Positions 23,771 to 34,525 of a stretch of DNA of 64,000 nt are shown in pieces (within the stretch, counting starts at the first letter, position 1; each line of letters starts with the position of its first letter). The translations under genes were made by a program, and so were the position numbers. The stretch comes from Aptenodytes patagonicus (taxonomy: Eukaryota > Chordata > Aves > Sphenisciformes > Spheniscidae), in assembly GCF_965638725.1 (NCBI RefSeq), contig NW_027472023.1, positions 496,001 through 560,000 of the forward strand, read 5' to 3'. The notes under the pieces are model-generated. The model saw only the letters and a list, made by a program, of their open reading frames with translations. It ran no database searches and was not told the origin of the DNA.

Positions 23771-26700
23771 ATGCCTAGAGAAGAGGTGCTTGGGTCTCGG
23801 GAGGAGAGCAGGCTTTTCCCTCTGCCTGGCCAGCGTGCTGGGGTTGCGGAGATGCCGGCCAGGTTGGGCAGGTGGGTGCAGGAAGGCCTAGAAAGCAGAG
23901 AGGGATCAGGCCAGAAGCCTTGTGTGCCACCTGGCTTCCTGGCAGGAGCAGGCAGCCCCAGAGCATGGGGGCTGTTTGCCCTACTGCCCTCCAGCCGGGC
24001 AGCCCAGCAACCCCAGTCTGTGGGCACGGCCCTGCCCCTTCTCTGGGAAGAGCCGAGCGGGGCCAGGCTGCTGCCCCGGTGTCAGGCCAGAGGTCTTTGT
24101 GTCCCAGGGGTGCTGTGCAACGGGCCAGACCTTCCCAAGTGCTGAGCACACAGGAGCCTGGTAGCAAGCGAGCTCCTAAAGGGATCCCTGGCAAATATGT
24201 GTCCCAACCTTGGGCTTTGGTAACAACAGTGTTCCCTCTCTTTTAGACAATGCAACACCCGCCAGAAGGGCAGGAGGGTCCTGAGGCTCCTTTTCCTGCT
24301 GCTTCCCCTCCTGTCGGGTGAGTATCCCTGACCAAAAATGGTCCTCTCAGTCCTGGGGAGAGGGACCAGCTCCTGAGGAAAATAACCATCTCTTGACAAT
24401 GTGACCCACAGCTGCTGTCTACCGCTGGGGCTCAACGGTGTGGGGAGAGGGAGCGTTGCGGGTAAGTGTCTCTTGCTGTGGGGAAGCCAATGCCTGTAAA
24501 GGCCGTGGCTCTGCCCTCCTGCCTCCCCTGGGAACATGGGACGTCTGGTCAAAAATGCCCATCACGGCTGAGGCGGGAGGGGTGGGGGGTGGGGGGGCAC
24601 TTCTGTTCGTCCTTCGGTCTCCATGTTCGTTCAACACAGAGACAGATCTTCCCAAGTGACCTCCGCAGGGTGGCAGGCTGAAGCGCGGAGCACTTTGGCA
24701 GAAGGTGCCTTTGCTGCCTGCATCCCTCTCGGAGAGCCTGGGGGGGCAGACGGAGACCCAAAAGATGCTCTGCTGAACGTGGCTGGTTAAAGAGCCCAAC
24801 CTTCGTGTCGGGGTCTCTCCAAAGTGACTCGAAGCAGCAGGACATTCTGCCAGCTCTCCCTAGGGGAGTGTCCTTTGGGGAGCCCTGGCAGTGCTCCTCG
24901 TGCTTGCTCCAGCGGAGTGTCTCTCCAAAGTGTCAATTTTGGCAGTCAACAAGCTACTTAAGGAGTCCATCCCGCCCCCTCTTTGTCTTGCAGGAGGCGT
25001 CAGGGCTTTCTGAAACGGAGCTGCAGTCTCTGGGGTAAGAGCACTTTCTCGCCCGGGAACGTGTTCTGTGGAGCCGTCTCAGCTGGCTTCGTGCTGCCTG
25101 CACTCACTCGCCTCGCGTCCAGGGCCCCTGACCTTCCCCGTCTGCTACTTGCGGTGGCAGAAGGGAGCCATTTGTAAACCAGAGGAAAGAAAGGGTCTGG
25201 GGGACAGGGGGTGACCCAAGGCCCGGGGACCCTTCTCTGCACAGTGTTTGGAGCCTGCCTGCAGGGGCTGGGGCAGCTGCTGGGCAAGACCTGCTTTCCC
25301 TTTGCCTCCAGGAACTCACAGGCTTGGCTGGAGCAGAAGACGTGGGAGCTCAAGGAGACGGTGGCTCAGGTGTCTGCTGCGAGGGCAACCATTCTTCAGG
25401 CAGTGAGAGAGGTCCTCGGAGGCCATGGTGTCCAAGAGGAGAAGAGAGAGGTGAGGGTGCTGGGGGCAGATCAGAGACCTCGCTGTCTTTCTGGCCTCCC
25501 TCCTGCTGCTTCCTCTTGGCACTCTCAAAGTCGGCACCTTTGCCGACGGGTCTTGCCTTGCATTTTCTGACACAGAGGCGCTCCTTGGCTCTGTGCTAGG
25601 ACTCGGTGTTCATGCGGAACGGCCCGTGCATGTGTTTGTGTTCACTGCCATTCCCATTTTTTTTTTCCCCCCAGGAAATTCTGCAGCTGACCCAGGCGGC
25701 AATTAAGAAGGTGCTTGAAGGCTACGTCCGGATGCCGGACTGGGCTCTGGAAGCCATAGGTATGCAGACAGGAAGTCTCGCTGCCCTCCGTTTGTGTGTG
25801 GCACTCCCCCAAAGTCTGCCAAGCTCTGCTTTCAAGCCTGAGAAATACATCCTAATGCACTGCTTCCACTCCTAATCTCTGGCCTCCTTCATGTCAGGTG
25901 CCACCATTGATGCGGAGAGGACATCCAAGAGTTATGGTGGGCAAGGCAAGATGACCTGGTGGCTTTCTCTGTTCGGCTTCTCTTCTGCAAACCCTCCAGA
26001 GGCAATCTTGCAGGTATCACAAGGGAAGTCCTGACTTGTGGTTCACCTCCTTGCTTTTGGATTGGCAGACCAAGCGCACAGCACTTCCCTTCAGCCCGGC
26101 CCTATCGCTCAGCCCTGCAGGCTGCGTCGCATTCCTGACCCCTGCGATCCCTGACAGCACTGCCCTCCCATCAGGAGGGGGACCGAGCTGAACCCAGCTT
26201 CCGCGACCTGCCCACCACCCTTGGTTGCAGTTTGTCCTTGGCAGCCCCACTGCCATACCGCATCTCTGAGGGTCCCTTTCCAGAGGGGGTGGGAGTGGTG
26301 GGGGCTGCTGAGCCACGGAAGCCGCGAGAGATGCTCCTCTGGGCCCCGGCCCTGATCTGGTCTACCAAGTCTGAAGCAGGGTCCCAGTCTGCATTGGACC
26401 GTGCAGCTGCAGCGCAATCTTTGAAGGGCAATGGGGTGAGGTACACTGGGGAGACCTGCCCTGTCTCTGCAGGCTCTGAGAAAGCAGAGCTGGCTTGGGA
26501 AAGCTGGAGGAGCCCAGAGGTTTTGTAGAAACACTTCCATATTGCCCTGCTGCCCAGCGACTTGTACTCATTTACGAGCAGGATCGCAGCCCACAGGCAA
26601 GGCAAGGTCTCTGCTTCTGGCCAAACAGGCAGCTCTGTTGGCTCTTGGGCTGCCTTGCCGCTGACGGTCATGGCTTTCTGGTTTCAGCCCCGTATTGCCC

Positions 26701-28056
26701 CTGGCAGCTGCTGGGCTTTCCAAGGATCTCGGGGCCACGTGGTCGTCCGGCTGCCTGAGCAAATCTGGCCAACGGCTTTCACCATCTGGCATATCTCGGA
26801 GGCAGTCTCTCCTTCCGGGGAAGTCAGCAGTGCCCCCAAAGAGTTTGCTGTCTCTGTAAGTCTTTGCCTTGTGCTTCTCGGGGGGGGGGGCCGGCCCCAG
26901 GGAAAAGCTGTACCAGAGACGTGCTTCTCTCGGCGGCTGCTCTCAGACATGTGTCTGGGGCTGGCTGCTGCAGAGCACCGCATCCCCTGGGGGGCCACTG
27001 GGGACACGTGGGGGTTCTGTGCCTCTGGGGGCTTCTTCTCTGCTTCATGGCCAAGGATCCTGGAGCACGTGCTGAAAGCACCCTGACCCAGAGTCAGCCT
27101 AAGCTGTGCTAGACTACCGCTAGAGCCGAGGGAGGTGGGGAAGGGTTCCCGGGTTCGGCCTCGGCGTGCCCTTTTTCTGACGCCCTGTGCGAGCCTGACC
27201 TGCTCCTTTTGTCTCTTGTCTTTGAGGGAGTGGATGAGGCAGCGGCAGAAACTCTCCTGGGAACGTTCACCTACGACGTGCACAAGGAGATCGCTCAGAC
27301 ATTCCATGTGCAGGTACCGCAAGAGCTGTGGGCAGGATGCCTGGGAAGAAGGCGGGGTTGTCTGCAAGTCCTTGGAGGAAAGAGTGCGGAGGATCACCCC
27401 AGCCAGCCTCTGCTCTCCCACGCTCCTTGCTCCTGCAGGGAAGACGGCAAGAGGAGAGCAAATGGGGCTTTGCTCTGCTGACCGAGGCAGCTGCCCCACC
27501 TTTGCAAGGGCGTTCCTTTTCCTTCGGGTAGCGCAGAGAAAGCAGCAGTGGGAAGGGGCCCAGGCAGGGAAACAGTCCCCCTCGGGGGAGACGGCGGGAG
27601 GGAGGATGGCAGATGTCTCCCCCCCCCCCCGCAGTGGGATTCTCCCCGCATCCCGCAGCAGCCCAGGCAGCAAAGGGCCTCCGGTTTCCACAGCCCCCCT
27701 CAGCAAGCCTCTGAGGCCAGGCCTTTGCTTTCTGGGCACAGAGGGCTCCTCCGTGGCCCTGGCAAAGGGGGATCTGGTTGACCTTGCTGCCTCCTTCGTC
27801 AGGGCTGCTGTTTGGTCCTCGGCAGGGGGAGCACGGGTAGAGGGGGCTCCGGCGATGTGCTGTGGCTCTTGCCACCTGTGTCATGATGGCTCCCCCCATT
27901 TCTTTACAGAAGGAGCTTCCCAGGACCTTTCGCTACATCAAATTCCAGGTGCAGAGCAACTGGGGAAACCCAGAGTACACCTGTGTGTACCGAGTACAGG
28001 TTCACGGGAAGACGGCGAGCCACAACGACCACCCGCAGGCCCAAGAGCTCCTTTAG
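23771..28056 (+). CDS. SUN-domain nuclear envelope protein (SUN3/SPAG4-like)
   Basis: Ten exons join in frame with GT-AG borders: 23771-23871, 24247-24317, 24412-24461, 24994-25034, 25312-25450, 25675-25759, 25898-26013, 26688-26855, 27227-27313 and 27910-28056. They give 334 residues, close to SUN3 (about 357 in human). Residues 45-61 (VLRLLFLLLPLLSAAVY) form one short membrane helix after a basic N-terminus. Residues 88-134 are coiled-coil-like. The SUN domain spans about 165-330 with GSCWAFQGSRGHVVVRL, SSAPKEFAV and SNWGNPEYTCVYRVQVHG, the canonical C-terminal signature. SUN proteins sit in the inner nuclear membrane and bind KASH peptides through this domain to form LINC complexes. A second in-frame ATG at 23852 is an alternative start. 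All phases fit, and I see no break. Confidence 0.88.
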
Positions 28057-28063
28057 GAAGAAT

Positions 28064-28069
28064 AATAAA
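28064..28069 (+). terminator. Polyadenylation signal of the SUN-domain gene
   Basis: AATAAA lies 8 bases after the TAG stop at 28054-28056. Confidence 0.75.
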
Positions 28070-28394
28070 GCAAAGATGATGTGTGGCAGCTCGACTTGTG
28101 TATGTTCCTTGCAAATGTTCTTCCAGGGAGCTTCCAACAGCTTGCGCCGCTAGTGGGGAAGGGAGCTTTCTCCCTCAGGAGAAGGATGCTCGTGGTCCGG
28201 GCTGCAAGGGACAGGGCAGGGGAATGGGGCTTGAAGGAGAAGCCCCCGCTGGTCCAGCTCCAGCTTGCGCAGCCCAGGGTCGCTCACCAAAGCTCCAGTG
28301 TCACTGGGAGAGCAGAATCGCAGCCCCGGGAAAGCTCTCCTGCTGGCAGAGAAGAGGAGTGAGGCAGGCCTGTCTGCAAGGCCCTGTGCCCTCT

Positions 28395-29388
28395 CTCCAT
28401 AGGCAGTGGGATGCCCGTGCCAGTGGTCCAAGGGCATTAGGCAGCTTCAGACTTCTCCAGGATGTGATGTTTCAGGATTTCTTTTTTCCCTGCACTGCGG
28501 GGTGGGCAGGGGGGCATTTTGGGGTCCACCAGGGAGATGTACAGCAGAGCCAAGAGAGATGCCCAGGCCCCTCACCCCAGTCCGGAGTGGGGGGTGTTTT
28601 GCCCAGCACAGAGCAAGCTCCCACAGTGGTACTCGAAGAGGGTGGTTGGAAATAGCTGAGAAATTTGCCCCCTGCTCTGCCTGACCCCTCTCCTGTCCCC
28701 CAGGAGACGACTTCTGTTCCTCGCAGCTTCGAGCAGACCTCTGCCACTTGCAGACATCTTTCTGGCTCCTGTCCGCTCCTCCAGCCTGCTCGGGAGAGCC
28801 CTTTGTCTTCTCCTATGCGGCTCAACACATCTCTGAGCAACTCGGGACTCCTGGAAGCAGCTCTGCACAACTCTGAGCAGCTCCCAGGCTCTCCTCCATG
28901 CCCCCCAGGCCTGGGGCAGGACAGGGGCGGGGGGTGGGTCTGTGCAGTGCTGGGGTGCCGGGGGTGCCTGGTGCCAGCCCCAGCAGAGGCTGGGCAGCAC
29001 CCTGGCTCCCTGTTGGCCCCCTGGGGGATTGCCATGCCGGCCGAGGTCTCTTCTCACAGCCCAGATGCCCACAGTGTCCGTAGCAGGGGGAAGACGGTGC
29101 AGGCAGAGGAGACCGATGAGTCGCTGCCGCAGGAGATGGTGGCTGTGCGGCTGGTAGGACAGACAACCCCGCTGTGGGCCTTGGGGAGGGAAGAGTCTGC
29201 ACTGTGCCCGGGGGACATGGGGGCACTGATCTCAGCAGGGACGAGGGAGGGGGTCTGAGCCCCCAAACCTCAGCCACCTCGCACAGCCCAACACATGTCC
29301 CTGCTGTGCCTTGGCCTGTAGGAGGAGCAGCGGGCTTCAAGGAGGCATAAGATCACTTCTTGGCTGAGGTGAGTTTCCCGGGGGGCTC
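28395..29388 (+). pseudogene. Inverted, permuted copy of the 3' end of the TMCO5-like gene
   Basis: Three blocks match the reverse complement of the TMCO5-like locus. Bases 28395-28460 match 11685-11750, 28540-28725 match about 11425-11600, and 28727-29388 match 11760-12425. The last block holds copies of exon 8, exon 9 (ends 29153, donor GTAGGA) and exon 10 (29322-29368, EEQRASRRHKITSWL then GTGAGT). The second holds only the first bases of the last exon (from about 28704). The order is rotated compared with the source, so no protein can be made. It overlaps at 29.39 kb with the start of the ESPL1 piece. Confidence 0.8.
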
Positions 29389-29392
29389 GGGG

Positions 29393-30963
29393 TCGTAGGC
29401 CACACTGACACTGGTAAAGAGCTCGATGCTACAGTAGAGCAGCTGCTTCACCATGAGCTTCTGTTTGACACTGTCAGGAGGAACCTGCAGAAGGGAGGGA
29501 AGGAGAAAAACAGCATTCGTGGGGCCCGGGCAGCACCAGGCGCTGCTGCTTGACGGGGACACCGGAGAGGGACCCTCTGCTGATGGATTAAGGGGAACAT
29601 CGAGCCCGGAGCGGGGTTACGAACCCTCCAGCTGCTCACAGAGGCTCTGATCGACCACACTACGTGGTGGCCCCACTCCCAGCCCCTGCCTTACCCTCTC
29701 CAGCAGCTGGTGGAGGACACGGCAGTGATCCTCGGTGAAGGCACAGAGGCTGAGCACATCCTCCCAGCCAAAGGGCTGCTGCTTGCTCCTCTTCGCGTAC
29801 TCGCCGAGGGAGGAGACGATGAACTGGCAGCTCTCAGCCAGCACCTGAGGAAGCGCTCCAAGGCCTGGGATAAGGGCAGCCCCGCGGGGCAAGCACTCTT
29901 GGCCAGCACCTGGCTCAGCTGAACCCCGGCCTCCAGGAGGGACAGGGGGTCACCGAAAGACTTTGCGGAGCTGCCGGTGGCCCCCAAGAAGCCCCTCACG
30001 TCCTTTACTGCCTCCTCGGCCTCACTGTACCCGCCGCTCTTGCAGAGATGCCGGCACTGCTCCAGGTGAGCTCGAAGAAGCGGAGGGATTGCTGGAGGGT
30101 GGGCGGCCTCGTCGCCTCCTTTCGCAGAGCCGCGAGCAAGCAGTACCCGAGCTGTCAGCTGAGGAAAGCCGAGGACGGCACCCGCTGGGCTTCGTACAAG
30201 GTGGCAGCTGACTGCTGTGCCGTCTGGGAGGTGAAGAAGGGGGGTGCAGTGGCAGCAAGGCCGCCCCATCCTCCTCCAGCAGCAGGAGGAAGCGCAGGGC
30301 TCGCAGATGGACTGAGAGGACGGCTCTACCCTCCTCCTGCGGCCGGTCAGGCTCGGCCAGGGCGTCCGCCCCTCTCCAGAGCACGCTGAAGCTGCTGTAG
30401 GCAATGTCCATGAAGTCCTTGGAGGGCGCCTGGCCGGGGCGGTAAGTCAGCAGCTGGGCACGGAGGAGGTCGGCCACCCTCCAGCAGGCATCGCCGCTTC
30501 CCCGGCCGGCCGCGTTCCTCCACCGGTGGTAGAGGATCTTCTCCAGGTAGAGGGGAGCAGGCTGTGACACAGCAGTCAGGTAGCCCCGGCACGCCTCCTC
30601 GGCCACGGCCACCAGGCTGGTGGCATGTGCCAGGCAGCCCCTGGGCTCGGCCATCCGCTCGACACAGATCCGCAGGACTCTGTCGCAGACCTGGCTTTTC
30701 CGCAGCCGGGAGGCCTGGCTGGAGTCGGAGGCGGCTCCAGGACAGCAGCAGAGGCGTTCCTGGGGAAGGGAGGGTGTCAGAGCCACGGCACCCAGCCCAG
30801 GGCCCTCTGGGGGAGGGTTCCCACCCTGCGGTGCTGGCAGCGGAGCCCCCCGGTCCCCCGCTCACCCTTAGCTCGGTGAGCAGCTCCTCTATGTCCTCCC
30901 AGCTGTCCATCCGGGCAGCAAAATCAGCTCCTTTGAGGTGCTTCACATGTGACACCAGGCTGG
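29393..30963 (-). pseudogene. ESPL1: ESPL1 (separase) 5' coding exons, frame-broken
   Basis: Minus-strand pieces match the N-terminal helical region of separase, the cysteine protease that cleaves cohesin at anaphase. They are an exon 30963-30866 (SHVKHLKGADFAARMDSWED), a large exon 30759-29695 (CDRVLRICVERM, LYLEKILYHRWRNAAGRG, SSFSVLWRGADAL, FLLLLEEDGAA, LEQCRHLCKSGG, ESCQFIVSSLGEYAKRS) and an exon ending at 29484 (KQLLYCSIELFTSVSVAYD). The large exon changes frame at least three times between about 30240 and 29850. This is either decay or uncorrected sequence errors. No catalytic domain is present. At 29.39 kb the gene is cut by a copy of the TMCO5-like gene. Confidence 0.85.
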
Positions 30964-30969
30964 TGACTT

Positions 30970-31406
30970 GGGGGCGGGCTGGGGCGGGCAGGGAAAGGTG
31001 GGGGACCCCCACAGCTCACAGCCCCCCTCAGGGCTCACAGCCCCCCCCAACACTTGCAGCCCCTCAGTGCTTGCAGGAAACTCCCAGCCCCATTCTCCAG
31101 GCCCCCTAATGCTCGCTGCCCCCCACCACACCATTCTCCAGCCCCCTGGGAGCCCCCAGCCCCACTCCTCGGCCCCCCTAAGGCCACACAGACACACACA
31201 CACCCCAGCCCCACTCCTCGGCCCCCCTAAGGCCACACAGCCTCCCCCAGACCCACTCCCCAGATGCTCACAGCCCCGCCGCGGCCTGGAGCGCCCCCCC
31301 CAGTCGCCCTCCCCGGGACCTGCAGGTCCCCCCCACCCCAGCCGTACTCCTCGGCCCCCCCAGCCCCGCTCCACGGCCCCCCGTGTCCACGGCCCCTCAG
31401 ACTCAC
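30970..31406. other. ESPL1 first intron, C-rich
   Basis: Short repeats of CAGCCCCCC and GGCCACACAGACAC type fill this stretch. It lies between the non-coding first exon (31407 and up) and the first coding piece at 30963. The block 31090-31410 is partly repeated at 32040-32180. Confidence 0.5.
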
Positions 31407-31562
31407 GCGCCGCCGCCGGTGGGTGCAGGCCCCGCCGCGCGCCCCGTTCAAATCTCCTCCGCAGCCGATCAGCGCGCGGCTCCACCGGGCTGCCCGCGCG
31501 GGGCAGGCCGGGAGTTCTAGTCCCCGCCCCGGGGGCGCGCATGCGCACGGCGCCTCCTGCGA
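31407..31562 (-). promoter_or_regulatory. ESPL1: ESPL1 promoter and non-coding exon 1 (minus copy)
   Basis: On the minus strand a CpG-rich block holds TTTGAA (31452-31447), the CHR element used by G2/M genes. It is followed by GC-rich exon sequence ending with a GTGAGT donor at 31406. ACTAGAACTCCCGG upstream is one base off the ZNF143/Staf core. GCATGCGCA lies at about 31540. The block is homologous to 38896-39033. Separase is expected to be a cell-cycle gene, so the CHR fits known regulation; use of these sites is inferred. Confidence 0.65.
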
Positions 31563-31564
31563 CG

Positions 31565-32030
31565 GGGGTGGCCGTCCGTGCAATGGAGTCGGTGTGCAAG
31601 GACCCCGTGCAATGGGGGGGTTGGTGTGCAAGGACCCCCATGCAATGGTGGCGATTGTGCAGGGACCCCTGTGTGAGGAGGGGCGGGTGCACGGGCACCG
31701 TTGTGTAATGGGAGCCGGTGTGCAAGGCCCCTGTGCAACGGGGGATGGTGTGCAGGGACCCTCGTGCAACGGTGGTGATTGTGCAGGACTGCCGTGCCAT
31801 GCTGCTGGTTGTGAGGGACCCTCGTGCAATGGGGTGTTGGTGTGCAAGGACCCCCCGTGCAATGGTGGTGGCCGTGCAGGGACCCCCGTGCAATGGGGGG
31901 GTCAGTGTACAAGGACCCCGTGCAATGATGGTGATTGTGCAGGACCCCCGTGCAATGGTGGGAGAGTGCACGGGGACCCTCGTGCGATGGGGGGTCGGCG
32001 TGTGGAGACCCCCGTGCAGTGGGGGGGCCA
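31565..32030 (+). repeat. GTGCA minisatellite next to ESPL1 promoter
   Basis: This is a degenerate tandem array of about 40-50 bp units built from GTGCAAGGACCCCNGTGCAATGG and GGTGATTGTGCAGGACC words. It starts a few bases from the ESPL1 promoter block. Similar arrays lie at 35790-36420 and 38460-38895, the latter in inverted orientation and again next to an ESPL1 promoter. Confidence 0.85.
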
Positions 32031-32039
32031 GTGCTGATC

Positions 32040-32210
32040 CCCCCACCCCCCCAGGCCCCATTGCCCGCCCCCTCCGTGTCCTCAGCCCCCCCCAGCCCCA
32101 CTCCCCCTCCCCCCTCGGGGCCCACAGCCCCACTCCTCGGCCCCCCCGTGTCCGCGGCCCCTCAGACTCACGCTGCTCCGCTGCCGCCGCCGTTAAGGCC
32201 CGGTTGGGTT
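32040..32210 (-). other. Second GC-rich first-exon-like block
   Basis: The sequence repeats the 31380-31410 block, with CCTCAGACTCAC giving a GTGAGT donor on the minus strand at 32166-32171. It is preceded by a GCGGCGGCAGCGGAGCAGC exon-like stretch. It may be a duplicated first exon of ESPL1, or the 5' end of a minus-strand gene facing KIF5A, where DCTN2 would stand in vertebrates. No coding part supports either. Confidence 0.35.
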
Positions 32211-32289
32211 GGTAACGGGGGGGGGTCGGTAACGGGACCCCGGCAGGGCCGGGGAGAGCGGGAAACGGAGTGCGCGGGGGCGGGGCCTG

Positions 32290-32640
32290 CGCGGGGTGGG
32301 CCGGGGGAGATGGGGAGGGGGCACGAATGGGAGACCGGGGGGAGACCCGGGGGGGTACAGACGGGGGCACATGGGTGGGCACACACGGGTGGGGGCACAG
32401 GAGAGGGGGCACGCGGGAGGGTGCACGCGGGGGACCGCGCGGGTGGGCACGAGGGTGACACGGAGGGAGACACGGGAGGGCACACGGGGGGGGCACAGGA
32501 GAGGGGGCACACGGGCTGGGTTTCGCGGGGGTCCACACGGGGGATGCACGGGTGGGTGCATAGCGGGGTGCTCACGGGTGGGTACCCACGGAGGGGTGCA
32601 GGCGGGCTGGGGCACACGGGGGGGCTGCCCACTGCCGCCC
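32290..32640 (+). repeat. G-rich minisatellite
   Basis: Tandem degenerate units are built from GGGGGCACACGGGTGGG and GGGCACAGGAGAGGGGGCAC. There is strong purine bias on the plus strand with many runs of four or more G. Long open frames here come from the repeat and carry no domain. Confidence 0.8.
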
Positions 32641-33187
32641 GTGGGCGTGCCCCCGGGGTGAGCTCCGTGCAGGCACCCCTGCGTGTTTTTGGGGGTCACG
32701 GGGGGGGGCGGTGCCCCCTGACTGCGCGTCCCTGCCCCCGCCTGGACCCCCGGGCCTGGGCAGGGCCACCAAGGACACGAGTGTGCCCGGCCTCAGCGCC
32801 GGAGGGGGGCCGTGAGCCAGGAGTGCTGGCTTCCCGCGGGGGGGAGGGGAGCTGACGCGGGGGGGGAGGGGGGGCTGGCCCCGCGCCGACACCCCCCCCC
32901 CCCCGCCCCCGGACAGGGTCCTGCTCCCCCCGCCATGAATCAGCAGTTTGGGGGGACGGTTCCCAGGGCCGGGCGTGTCCGTTCCCCCCCCGGCCTCCGT
33001 CCACCTTAAGAGCCGCGGGCAGCTCCACCTTAACGCGGGGGGGGGGGGCGTGTGCGTGCGGGGGGGGGCGGGGGGCGGCTTCCCTCCCCCCCCCCCCATC
33101 ACCCGGTACCGGGGCTGCAGCGGCGACAGCAGCGCGGTCACTGGAGCAGGGGGCAGCAGGAGCGCTGCGGAGCATCCCCCGCCCGGC

Positions 33188-33475
33188 GCCGCCCTCCCTC
33201 CTGCATCCCCAGGCAGCATCCCGCATCCCTGGGTACCACCCGCATCCCCGGGCAGCATCCTGCATCCCTGAGCACCGCCCAGCATCCCTGAGCAGCATCC
33301 CGCATCCCCGGGTACCACCCGCATCCCCGGGCAGCATCCTGCATCCCTGAGCACCGCCCAGCATCCCTGAGCAGCGTCCCGCATCCCCGGGTACCACTTG
33401 GCCCTCAGGCTGTAACCAGCACCCCCGGGTACCACCCGCATCCCCGGGTGACATCCCACACCCTTGGGTACCAGC
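33188..33475 (+). repeat. GCATCCC tandem array with higher-order period, 5' of KIF5A
   Basis: Units of about 17 bp (GCATCCCTGAGCANC, GCATCCCCGGGCAGCATCC) recur. A block of about 84 bp is repeated nearly exactly at 33220-33303 and 33304-33387. It ends about 80 bases before the KIF5A start codon. Confidence 0.8.
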
Positions 33476-33552
33476 AGCACCCTTGAGCCCCCCCCCCAGC
33501 CTCCGGCCCCCCCAAACTCTTCTCGACGCCCCCCCCGGGTCCCCCCCCCGCC

Positions 33553-33681
33553 ATGGCCAAGCCCAGCACCGAGTGCAGCATCAAGGTCCTGTGCCGGTTC
33601 CGGCCCCTCAACCAGGCGGAGATCCTGCGGGGGGACAAGTTCCTGCCCGTCTTCCAGGGCGACGACAGCGTGGTGGTGGGG
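33553..33681 (+). CDS. KIF5A: KIF5A first coding exon, isolated
   Basis: The exon encodes 43 residues starting [16 protein letters not shown] and ending [10 protein letters not shown], followed by a GTGAGT donor. This is the start of the conventional kinesin heavy-chain motor domain. [18 protein letters not shown] and GDKF fit KIF5A better than KIF5B or KIF5C. In vertebrates exon 2 would continue with the KPYVFDRV part of the P-loop side of the motor. None is found: 800 bases later the sequence is MFSD5. So this is an orphan exon, probably from a break in the gene or in the assembly. The start is firm (GCCATGG). Confidence 0.88.
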
Positions 33682-34500
33682 GTGAGTGCGGGGGGGGCAC
33701 AGGGACCCCCCAGCCTCGGGGGGGGGATGGGGGCACGGCCGGAGGTGGGGGGATAGCCAGGTTGGGGGGTAACTGGCCTGGGCGGGGGTGACAGTCAGCT
33801 TGGGGGGGGCAGAGCCTGTTTGGGGAGGGGGGGGAATCGCCCTGGGTGTGGCCGGTGCCCAAATGGGCCCAGCACCCCCCCCCCCCCCCCCCGGGGCGTT
33901 TCCCCTGCCCCCCCGCATGCCCCTCCCTTACCCCCCCCCCCATTCCTTTTCTGAGGTTCCCGGCACTCCCAGTTTCCCCCAGTCTGGCCCAGTGCTGGGG
34001 GGGCGGGGGGGTTGTTTACAACGAGCGGGACGCCCTGACCCCCGGGGGGGCCACGATCGGGCCTGAGGGCAGCACCGGGGGGGGGGGAGGGGGGGTATTG
34101 CCGCAGATCCTGTCCCCCTCCCCCACCCCACCCCGCTGCGGCCCGGCCCTTTGTTAGGGGGTGAAGCCGGGGGGGGGCTCAGGGACCGCGGCCAAGCCCC
34201 CCAATATAACGACCCCCCCCAACACCCCCCCCATGCACAGGGTGGGGTATGGGGCGGGGAGGGTTCTCCACGCAGGGTGTGCGTGGGGGGGGCTGCGTGG
34301 GGTGGTTGTGCGTGGGGGGGGTGCGTGGGGGGGGGTGCGTGACCGTCGGCGGCCGAGGTGGGCAGTTGTGCCTGCGCCGTGCTGTGGCGGTTGCGGGGGG
34401 CCGGGGGGGCGGCGGTGTGGGGCAGGCTGGTGTTGCCGGCTGTCCCCGTGTCTGTGTGTCCCCGTGTCCGCGTGTCCCCGCGGTACCAGCAATAATCAAC
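33682..34500. other. Homopolymer-rich gap between KIF5A exon 1 and MFSD5
   Basis: Many G and C runs of 8 or more and GTGCGTGGGGGG repeats (34270-34345) occur here. No exon is supported. This is a type of sequence in which base calling and assembly are often poor, and a gene junction lies inside it. Confidence 0.5.
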
Positions 34501-34525
34501 CAGGGGTTTGTCCGCAGCATTGCTC

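Noticed and set aside
31565-32030. CRISPR-like regular repeats
   Set aside because: The units are degenerate and directly tandem without unique spacers, and the context is vertebrate.
30943-32538. 531-codon minus-strand open frame
   Set aside because: It runs through the ESPL1 first intron, promoter and two minisatellites. Only its last residues (up to about 30963) match ESPL1; the rest is repeat translation.
33940-34080. Possible exon reading VYNERDALTPGGATIGPEGS
   Set aside because: There is no convincing acceptor or donor and no family recognised. It lies in homopolymer-rich sequence where frame is unreliable.
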